DNA from: Acidimicrobiia bacterium
GTDB lineage: Bacteria > Actinomycetota > Acidimicrobiia > Spongiisociales > ZC4RG35
DNA: 40,585 nt
Direction: 5' to 3'
Assembly: GCA_012270885.1 (NCBI GenBank)
Contig: JAAXHN010000038.1
Span: forward strand, 1-40,585
Part shown: positions 25,637 to 32,433 of the stretch, in pieces
Position numbering within the stretch: the stretch's first letter is position 1
Layout: each line of letters starts with the position of its first letter
Position numbers and translations under genes: made by a program
The notes under the pieces: generated by a model
Database searches by the model: none
Told to the model about the DNA's origin: nothing
Seen by the model: only the letters and a program-made list of their open reading frames with translations

Positions 25637-26698
25637 TTACGGCCATGTCCGCTGGATCAGCCGCAGTGGGGCTTCCGCCCTGTGGGGAGGCCAGACCACC
25701 CGGCGGATGCCATCCTGCCACTGGACCGTCACCACCCGATGGCCGACCTGAAGGCCAGTGACGGGATCGATGCGGAATGCTCCGTACAGGGTCCGGACGT
25801 CCAGGCGCCGGGCCTGGGCCAGAAGGGCTCCTTCATCCAAGGTTCCGGCCACGCGGACGCACTCGGACCAGATGACTGCAGCCGCGACAGCCTGGACGGC
25901 CGGATAGGGAGGGGAGGCCCCAAACCGCCGGTGATAGGCGCTGACGAACCAATCGGCATCCGGGCCCAGGTCGGGGCGGGGAGCGGCGCCGGGCGTCCAC
26001 TGCGCCGGGCCCAGCAGACCCTCTCGCCGGTCGCCCAGAGCCTCCAGCACCTCGTCCACTCCGGCAGCAACCGACATGACGGCTCTCCAACGACGCCTTT
26101 TCACAGCCCTGGCCATCTCCAACTCGTCCCGGAAGGACCCCACCATCGCCAACACGTCACCGCCCGTGACCCGGGACAGAGACTCTCCGCCATGGCCGGG
26201 CCGGAACAGCACTTCGGCGCACGTCACTCCCGTTTGCTCGGCGGCGGAGACCGCTCCCCTTGCCACCTCTCCGGAGAACCCCTTCCCGGAGTGGACCACG
26301 ACCACCGAGCCCACTGTGGCGTCCACGTCGCGGATGGCCGCCAACCCGCCCCGGAAGTACGAAGCCGCGGGAGCGGGGATGTTCACCACATTCTCGAACT
26401 CCGGCGCGGCCAGTCGCGCGGTCGCCCCACCACCGTTCCACACCAACCTGGACGTCGCCCGCGCCACCGCCAGAGCCGGACCTCTCCCGTAGGGCCCGAA
26501 CAGTACATCAGGTCGGGACGCCTCTGCCCGGCGCACCGCCGAGACGGGATCGGGATGGGCGTCGTGCAACGTGAGTACCACCGACTCCGATTCAGCCAAC
26601 TCCTCGGTCCACAGCCTCGTCGCCTCTCCCGCCACCCGGCCGTACATCGCCAGAGGACCGGTGAGAGGAGTGACCATCGCAGCTCGGATCGGCTTCAC
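25637..26698 (-). CDS. Periplasmic-binding-fold (type 1) protein without signal peptide, LivJ/AmiC-like
   Basis: This 353-residue protein has the two-lobe ligand-binding fold of branched-chain amino-acid or amide receptors: RAAMVTPLTGPLAMYGRVAGEATRL at the start, DVLFGPYGRGPALAVARATS, VWNGGGATARL, VVVVHSGKGFSGEVARG, then WFVSAYHRRFGASPPYPAVQ AVAAAVIW and YGAFRIDPVTGLQVGH near the end. The strand-opening motif follows the start directly, so there is no secretion signal, and upstream in-frame sequence reaches a stop without adding one. It may be a cytosolic sensor, like AmiC, or a receptor that lost its signal. GTG 26698 has AGAAGG about 12 nt upstream. It is divergent from the PLD gene across a palindrome. 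Confidence 0.8.
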   Translation of the reverse strand: MKPIRAAMVTPLTGPLAMYGRVAGEATRLWTEELAESESVVLTLHDAHPDPVSAVRRAEASRPDVLFGPYGRGPALAVARATSRLVWNGGGATARLAAPEFENVVNIPAPAASYFRGGLAAIRDVDATVGSVVVVHSGKGFSGEVARGAVSAAEQTGVTCAEVLFRPGHGGESLSRVTGGDVLAMVGSFRDELEMARAVKRRRWRAVMSVAAGVDEVLEALGDRREGLLGPAQWTPGAAPRPDLGPDADWFVSAYHRRFGASPPYPAVQAVAAAVIWSECVRVAGTLDEGALLAQARRLDVRTLYGAFRIDPVTGLQVGHRVVTVQWQDGIRRVVWPPHRAEAPLRLIQRTWP

Positions 26699-26752
26699 TG
26701 TTCTGACAACCTTCTGACTCTCGCCCTTTTGAGTTCGAAACTTCGTTGAGGA

Positions 26753-26778
26753 GATAAGCTTCTGACATCAAACTTATC
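26753..26778. promoter_or_regulatory. Palindromic operator-like site
   Basis: GATAAGCTT and AAACTTATC form an imperfect dyad (8 of 9 positions) around an 8-bp centre. The site lies in the 109-bp region between the divergent binding-fold gene and the PLD gene. Its size fits a TetR- or GntR-type dimer. No regulator gene is adjacent, so the binding protein is unknown. Confidence 0.35.
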
Positions 26779-26807
26779 GCCATTGCTGCCACCTAGGACA
26801 TCCCAGC

Positions 26808-27479
26808 ATGCCTGATTACAGCGCTCAAGGACACATACAGCGGTTTCTCAGGGACAATCCCCACGGACATCTCTATGTGTTGGTGGGATATGCAAGCGTG
26901 TGGGGGTTGGCATGGCTACAGGAGAACACACCGGGGCGGCCCGTAACCCTGATCATCGGGGATACCAAGCCACACCGCTTCGAGAGCGCAACCAATCCTG
27001 ATCGCGCCAAGGCCCTTCAATTCCTTCGGCGTAGAGATGTCCGAACCCTCAGTTGGTATAGGACCGGAAGAAGCGCCGAAGGAAAGTCGATGCTTCACGC
27101 TAAGGCCTGGGTAATCGCAGAACCGAGGAAAGGGTCCGCCAGAACAGCATTGATCGGTTCGGCCAACCTGACAAGAGTGGGACTAAAGGACAACTGGGAG
27201 ATGATGGCCTTGGTAGCAGATGGCGATTTATCCCGGATATGGAGGCAACTCGACGGGTTCATGCAGGGCAGAACCGTAAATCGCAAACCTTGGGAGGCGG
27301 AATCCCGTCTCATCCAGGCCATCGAGGGAGGAAGGAGAGTTCAGGAACTCACCAAGGCGATGCCGACCCGGCGGCAGAGATCACCTGTGGCCAGGAAGAG
27401 AAGTGGATGCCTGACGTTGGCGGCAGCGATAGGTGTGCTGGTGGCCTCTACCGCAACAACGATCTTGCTCCTCCTCTAG
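26808..27479 (+). CDS. Tail-anchored single-HKD phospholipase-D family protein
   Basis: This 223-residue protein has one HKD motif (H97, K99 in MLHAKAWVIAEPRKGSARTA) followed by ALIGSANLTRVGLKDNWEM, the same pattern as the nuclease domain of the PLD-helicase at 5690-8830. The N-terminal LYVLVGYASVWGLAWLQEN is an internal strand/helix of the fold and not a signal. The C-terminus (residues about 199-223) is a hydrophobic helix, LTLAAAIGVLVASTATTILLLL, reaching the last residue, so the protein is probably anchored by its tail with the catalytic domain in the cytosol. HKD enzymes usually dimerise. A nuclease role, possibly in defence, is more likely than lipid cleavage but is inference. Confidence 0.75.
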   Translation: MPDYSAQGHIQRFLRDNPHGHLYVLVGYASVWGLAWLQENTPGRPVTLIIGDTKPHRFESATNPDRAKALQFLRRRDVRTLSWYRTGRSAEGKSMLHAKAWVIAEPRKGSARTALIGSANLTRVGLKDNWEMMALVADGDLSRIWRQLDGFMQGRTVNRKPWEAESRLIQAIEGGRRVQELTKAMPTRRQRSPVARKRSGCLTLAAAIGVLVASTATTILLLL

Positions 27480-27543
27480 AAGGGTAAACCTGTATGCGCC
27501 GCAGCACTAAGGAGCCAACCATCATTTCATCTCGGGTAACGCC

Positions 27544-28056
27544 GTGAACCGGGACTTCTTAGAGCATCTAGCCATTCGGGAGCTCACCTCGGAGCATCGT
27601 ACCCGGGCCGTGGAGGTGATCAACACCGCCGCCCAGTGGTATCGGGAGTTCCTTCCGCCGGAGGAACTGCATGATCCTGAGATGGACGAGGCCGCCTGGG
27701 AAGCCGAAAGGCGGCGCATGACGTGGTGGGGGGCGTTAGTGGGCCATGCCCTGGTCGGGGTGATGGGAAGCGAGCCGATCGGGGAGGTGGCCCTGCTCCG
27801 CCACGCCTACATACTCCCCCGTTACCAGAGACAAGGCGTGGCGTCCGCGCTTCGCGAGTACATCGAGGAGCGACTGGTGGGCATCAAGCGGGTCATCGTG
27901 GGGACCTATGCCGCCAACTACAAGGCGCGGGGGATACTGGAGAAGGGCGGTTACCTTCTCTCGGTCGACTCGGAAGCCGTCCTGCGCGCCTACTACAACA
28001 TACCCGAGGGCCGGCTGCGGACGTCGGTAACCTACGAAAAGACCCTGAGCGACTGA
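27544..28056 (+). CDS. GNAT-family N-acetyltransferase
   Basis: This 170-residue protein has the acetyl-CoA-binding loop HAYILPRYQRQGVASALREYIEE (the R/Q-x-x-G-x-G/A pattern as YQRQGVASAL), preceded by the strand GALVGHALVGVMGSEPIGEVALLRH. It ends with KRVIVGTYAANYKARGILEKGGY, the usual motif B (N..A...Y...GF/Y). The acceptor is unknown. GTG 27544 has no clear ribosome site. It lies 64 bp downstream of the PLD gene in the same direction and could be co-transcribed. Members of this type may acetylate small amines or act as antitoxin or toxin enzymes; the length favours a stand-alone small-molecule enzyme. Confidence 0.85.
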   Translation: MNRDFLEHLAIRELTSEHRTRAVEVINTAAQWYREFLPPEELHDPEMDEAAWEAERRRMTWWGALVGHALVGVMGSEPIGEVALLRHAYILPRYQRQGVASALREYIEERLVGIKRVIVGTYAANYKARGILEKGGYLLSVDSEAVLRAYYNIPEGRLRTSVTYEKTLSD

Positions 28057-28231
28057 GGGCCGGGTGGGGATCAACAGCATATTGAGCAATAAGGAATGAA
28101 GGCTCACGGGCACGGAGCCAACCTGCAATCCTATAGTTCGCCACAACGTCTTAGTACGCCACTACGTCTAAAATCGTGCAGCGTCCCGCCGGAGCATCTC
28201 GGCTGCCGACGCCGCGATACTCATCGCCGGC

Positions 28232-28521
28232 ATGGAGGGCACCCTGGGGCTATTCGCCAGCGTGATCCTCAGAATGGGCATTGTCCTGTTTGCTCTCAGC
28301 CTGCTGAACGCCGGGTTTTGGGATGGACAAGGTCACTGTCACGCTCCTGGCGATCGCGCCGGGAGTGGGCTCTGTTGTTCCTGCTGGGCTCCCATTTTCA
28401 CGAAGGCGCTGTGAACATTTACCTGATGGGTGGCCTGCTGGGTTTCATTCAGGCAGCTTGGGACATCATGCTGGGGGTTGGTTTCATCAGAAAGGCCGAT
28501 GCGCTTGCGGCTGCATCGTAG
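28232..28521 (+). pseudogene. Frame-broken small membrane protein
   Basis: Two hydrophobic, protein-like stretches occur in different frames. MEGTLGLFASVILRMGIVLF begins at 28232 and continues ALSLLNAGFW; from about 28365 another frame reads EWALLFLLGSHFHEGAVNIY and LMGGLLGFIQAAWDIMLGVG up to the stop at 28521. Together they would make a protein of two or three membrane helices with a frameshift around 28325-28365. I do not recognise the family. The rest of the 735-bp gap (28057-28231 and 28522-28791) holds nothing I can name apart from the upstream region of the Rieske gene. Confidence 0.35.
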
Positions 28522-28791
28522 AGCGGCAGGCCTCTCGGGCAGTCTCCTTGAGAGGGCGCTTTCCAGCCTCGATTTCAGGTGTTGCGTTTGGGAACTCTCC
28601 AGCCGGTCGGCCGTTGTGGCCACGGCCGAATCAGATGGCAGTGACTGTCGGCAAAATTAACTAATCTGACAAACTACAGTTTAATGTGCTGGGCCCGAGG
28701 TGGGTTGGGCAAGCTCCGTGCCGGTGCGCGGCTGGTTTGGGTGGCGATGACGCTGCCAGCCCAAAGACCCCGGGAGAGGAGTTCCTAATCG

Positions 28792-29865
28792 ATGTCAGTT
28801 GGAAACACGGGGCTTGAAATCGCCCCACTGCCTTCCCCATTCCCTGAGGGCTGGTACTTCGTCGCCAGCCTGAAGCAGGTACGGAAGGCCGAGCTCCTCG
28901 AGAAGACCTGGATGGGGAAGAACGTCGTGGTCTGGTGCGACGGGAACGGGCAGGTCTGCGTGGCCGAGGCCGTCTGCCCACATCTTGGTTCCGACCTGAG
29001 CCCTTCCGGGGGAGGCCGCATCTGCGACGGACGGCTCGTGTGTCCGTTCCATGGCTTCGAGTTCGACGCTACCGGCGAGTGCGTGGCGACGCCTTACGCA
29101 AACCCGCCCAAGTTCACGCGGCTCCGAGTCTTCGAGACACGGCAGGTCGCAGACATGATCTTCGCCTGGTGGGGGATCGGTGGGCGGAAACCGGAGTGGC
29201 GTCTGCCCTCCGATCTGCCGGACCAAACCGGGTGGAGCGACCTTATAATCACCACCTTGCGTTTCCCCGGCCATCCCCAGGAGACGACCGAGAACTCGGT
29301 GGACCTGGGCCATCTGCGTTACGTACATGGCTACGACAGCGTGAAGCGCGCGGAGAAGGTGATAATCGAAGGTCCCCGTCTCGAGAGCGACTTCGATTTC
29401 AGAAGATCACAAAAGATAGCCGGAGTTGCAAAATTCACCACAGACGTCTCGGCAAGGACGCGCATTTATGGTTTGGGATACTCCTACGTGAGAATCCGGG
29501 AGCACTCCATCGGCATGGATATGCGCCTATGGGTGCTGGCGACGCCCGTGGACGGCAGGCTCATCGACCTGTCGCTGGCTTCCCAGGTAAAGGAGATTCG
29601 CAAACCAAAGCGGTGGATTGCAGGAATGGGGTTTCTCCCCGTGGGGCTCCGGGCGCCCCTCATGAATAGATTCATGTCCACTTTCCAACGGCATGACGTT
29701 CTGCAGGATCTGGTCATCTGGGAAAAGAAGCGGTTCATACCGCGGCCGCGCCTCTGTCGTTCCGACGGGGAGATCATGCGCTACCGACGTTATTGCGCCC
29801 AGTTCTACCCAGAACCGGGCGAATCGCCCAGTCCAGTCAGTATCAAAACGGGCGGTTCCGCGTGA
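28792..29865 (+). CDS. Rieske non-heme iron oxygenase
   Basis: This 357-residue protein has a Rieske [2Fe-2S] centre: C62 and H64 in VCPHLGSDLSP, and C84 and H87 in LVCPFHGFEFDATG. The mononuclear iron site follows, with D171, H174 and H179 in NSVDLGHLRYVHGYD. The total length and long hydrophobic-pocket C-terminal domain resemble oxygenases and desaturases that act on bulky lipids such as sterols (KshA or DAF-36/Neverland types) more than aromatic-ring dioxygenases; that is a by-eye judgement. GAGGAGTT precedes the ATG. The RND transporter gene follows after 68 bp. Electrons must come from a reductase encoded elsewhere. Confidence 0.88.
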   Translation: MSVGNTGLEIAPLPSPFPEGWYFVASLKQVRKAELLEKTWMGKNVVVWCDGNGQVCVAEAVCPHLGSDLSPSGGGRICDGRLVCPFHGFEFDATGECVATPYANPPKFTRLRVFETRQVADMIFAWWGIGGRKPEWRLPSDLPDQTGWSDLIITTLRFPGHPQETTENSVDLGHLRYVHGYDSVKRAEKVIIEGPRLESDFDFRRSQKIAGVAKFTTDVSARTRIYGLGYSYVRIREHSIGMDMRLWVLATPVDGRLIDLSLASQVKEIRKPKRWIAGMGFLPVGLRAPLMNRFMSTFQRHDVLQDLVIWEKKRFIPRPRLCRSDGEIMRYRRYCAQFYPEPGESPSPVSIKTGGSA

Positions 29866-29891
29866 TGAGGTTGGAGCGGGCGTAAAGCGAA

Positions 29892-29916
29892 GGGGCAGCC
29901 CTCCCCAGGCTGTCCC
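29892..29916 (+). promoter_or_regulatory. Hairpin in the leader of the RND transporter
   Basis: GGGGCAGCC (29892-29900) and GGCTGTCCC (29908-29916) form a 9-bp stem with one A/G mismatch around a 7-nt loop. The stem ends three bases before the GGAAGGA ribosome site of the transporter, so it could lower or protect translation of the second gene relative to the Rieske gene. Confidence 0.35.
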
Positions 29917-29933
29917 GAATGGAAGGACAAGCA

Positions 29934-32399
29934 ATGAGCAACTTACTCGATCGGCTGCGCAGGCTGGTGACGGGCTACCCATGGAGCACCAGCCTTGTCC
30001 TGCTCATCATCACCGTTGCGCTGGGCGCAGGATCGACGTACCGGGCGGAGCCGCCGGAGACCTCCGAAACCCTTCCCAAGGGAAGCGAGGTCGCCAAAGC
30101 CCTGGCTGAGATCGAAGAACTCTTCGGGGACACCGAGGCCCACTTTGCAACGCTTATCTTCCGCGGGGAGGCCCTTACACCCGCGGGTCTCTCGCAGATG
30201 GACAGCCTGATCGGTGAGATCGTGGCTGATCCGAGCGTGAGGGACATGCTGGCGCCTCCCGATCCCGTGTTCGCGCCCTCGTTACTGGTCAGGGCCGTGC
30301 TCGGAGTGGAGGGTTTCGAGTCGGTGACCCAGACGGAGATCGATTCGGTCCGCAACGTCCCGGGGATCGGGGAAGCGCTCGACGCCGTCACAGGAATCGA
30401 CACGGACGGGACGCCCATCGCTATCGCCAACATCAATCTGCAGGACACCAACGACCAGCGAATCTATGCCGCCTCGCGGGCGGTCCACGAGTTGGCATTG
30501 GCCGATGAAGGCCCGCTGGAAGTCAGCAGCGTCTCGCCCGTGGTGATTGAAGACGAGTACAAGAGAGCCACGGAGGAGGGGATGGCGCCACTGGTGGGGA
30601 TGGCGTTTCTCTTGATTGCGGCGCTGATCCTGCTCTTCATGCGCTCAGTCTCGGATCTGCTTCTCACGCTGGGAGGACTGTTCGTGTCCATCATCTGGAT
30701 TGTCGGAACGGAAGGATGGCTCGGTCCGAACGCGCTGGGTTTGGTCGGCCCTCCCAATTCCCTCACCACCATGGTGCCGATCATCTTGATCGGCCTCACG
30801 GTGGACTATGCAATCCAGATCGTGTCGCACTACCGCGAGCAACGCGTCGCCGGCGAGAAGGTAACCGGGGCGGTCCAGGTGGGACTGCGCCACGTCACCA
30901 TGCCGCTCACGCTTGCCGCGGTCACCACGATCGTGAGCCTGTTGGTGAACCTGTTCTCCCCGATCGGGATAGTCAACGACTTCGGCGTCATAGCGGGGTT
31001 GGGCGTGGGGATGAGCCTGCTGGTGATGCTGACCCTGATCCCGGCCGGTCGGACGATCATCGACAGGCGAAAAGAAGCGCGGGGCAAGCTGAAGGCGGCC
31101 CGGCCGATCTCGAACGCCCTGCCACGTGTCAAGCCATTGGCGGAGCGCCTGGGGAGAGGGGTTACCCGCAGGCCCACGCCCTACGTCGTGGGCGTGCTGG
31201 CGGTGACTGTCGCGCTCGGATTCGCGGCCACCGACCTCGAGTCGGAGTTCAACATCCGCGACATTCTTCCGAGAGGCGGGGGACTGCTGGAGGACTTGAA
31301 CACCCTGGATGTGACCATCGGCGGTTCAACGGAGATGTACAGCGTACTCGTGAAAGCCGAAGCCACGGAGACCCGAACGCTTCTCAACCTGCAAGATCTC
31401 ACCACCGCCTTCGAGGACGAGAGGCTTCGCCCGGGCGCGGCGGCTGGGCCGATCCTCGCATCGTTCAACTTGATGGTGGGCGATTGGACCAACGACAGCG
31501 GGGAGCCCGGCGACAAGTATGACTCGGAACTGGCCGCGCTGCTCCAGGAAGCCTCTGCCGGAATCGAACTGGACGCACAAAAGATGCAGGAGTTGCTCGA
31601 CAGACTCGAGGCAATGGATCCGGCACTAAGCCGCCTTCTGGTCAACGATCCGGACGGCGTCGATGCCATGCTGGTCCAATTCGTGGCCTTTGCCGACGAC
31701 ACTGCCCGGGCGAGAAACACCCAGCAGGAGCTTGAGGAACTGTGGTTGGGTGACGACGAAGCCCTGACGGCTACTTCCTCCAGCATTATCTCATTCACCG
31801 TTACCGACGCCATCACAGCCCAGCAGACAGAGGCCATCAGCACCACCTTGGCGGTGGCCCTGACCGTCCTCGCTCTCTTCTTCTGGGTGACAGTTCGCCA
31901 GCCTGCTCTGGGATTCATCGCAGTGTTTCCGATCGTGCTGGTCCTCATCTCGGTGCTGGGCACCATGGCGTTGCTGGGCATCCCCTACACGCTCATAACC
32001 TCAATTATCACCGCTCTCTCGATCGGGATCGGGGTCGACTACACCATCCACATGATCCACCGTTATCGCGAGGAGTATTCGCATGCGCGAGATCCCGAGC
32101 AGGCAGCCGTCCGGACGCTCTCCATCACCGGTTCGGCTCTACTGGGTTCTGCGCTGACGACCGCCCTCGGGCTCGGGGTGCTGGTATTCTCGCCTCTGGC
32201 GGCCTCCCGGCAGTTCGCCATAACGGCCGCCATCACCATCGCATACTCGTTGATAGTGTCCATCGTGCTGGTGCCGCCCGCCATGACCATGTGGGGGGCG
32301 TACCAGAATGTGCGACTGCGCTCGAAGATGCTGCGCTGGGAGACCGAGTTTGACGCCCTCGACGAAGCGCTTGAAGCTGTGTACAAGCGCTTCGAATAG
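29934..32399 (+). CDS. RND-superfamily exporter, MMPL/HpnN type
   Basis: This 821-residue membrane protein has duplicated halves. Each has one N-terminal helix, an extracytoplasmic domain and five clustered helices: the first half has MAPLVGMAFLLIAALILLF and IGLTVDYAIQIVSHYREQ, the second TLAVALTVLALFFWVTV and IGIGVDYTIHMIHRYREE. The GxxxDY motifs supply the proton-relay Asp. It is long enough to work alone, like the hopanoid and mycolate lipid exporters of this superfamily, and no membrane-fusion partner is nearby. ATG 29934 is preferred over 29919 because GGAAGGA lies directly upstream. Its location after a Rieske oxygenase suggests export of an oxidised lipid. Confidence 0.88.
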   Translation: MSNLLDRLRRLVTGYPWSTSLVLLIITVALGAGSTYRAEPPETSETLPKGSEVAKALAEIEELFGDTEAHFATLIFRGEALTPAGLSQMDSLIGEIVADPSVRDMLAPPDPVFAPSLLVRAVLGVEGFESVTQTEIDSVRNVPGIGEALDAVTGIDTDGTPIAIANINLQDTNDQRIYAASRAVHELALADEGPLEVSSVSPVVIEDEYKRATEEGMAPLVGMAFLLIAALILLFMRSVSDLLLTLGGLFVSIIWIVGTEGWLGPNALGLVGPPNSLTTMVPIILIGLTVDYAIQIVSHYREQRVAGEKVTGAVQVGLRHVTMPLTLAAVTTIVSLLVNLFSPIGIVNDFGVIAGLGVGMSLLVMLTLIPAGRTIIDRRKEARGKLKAARPISNALPRVKPLAERLGRGVTRRPTPYVVGVLAVTVALGFAATDLESEFNIRDILPRGGGLLEDLNTLDVTIGGSTEMYSVLVKAEATETRTLLNLQDLTTAFEDERLRPGAAAGPILASFNLMVGDWTNDSGEPGDKYDSELAALLQEASAGIELDAQKMQELLDRLEAMDPALSRLLVNDPDGVDAMLVQFVAFADDTARARNTQQELEELWLGDDEALTATSSSIISFTVTDAITAQQTEAISTTLAVALTVLALFFWVTVRQPALGFIAVFPIVLVLISVLGTMALLGIPYTLITSIITALSIGIGVDYTIHMIHRYREEYSHARDPEQAAVRTLSITGSALLGSALTTALGLGVLVFSPLAASRQFAITAAITIAYSLIVSIVLVPPAMTMWGAYQNVRLRSKMLRWETEFDALDEALEAVYKRFE

Positions 32400-32433
32400 G
32401 AAGCTGGAACCGTCGACCACGGTTACCGGAGCG

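Noticed and set aside
25682-26749. 355-codon plus-strand frame
   Set aside because: Antisense to the binding-fold gene, rich in His/Arg/Gly/Ser, with no recognisable motif.
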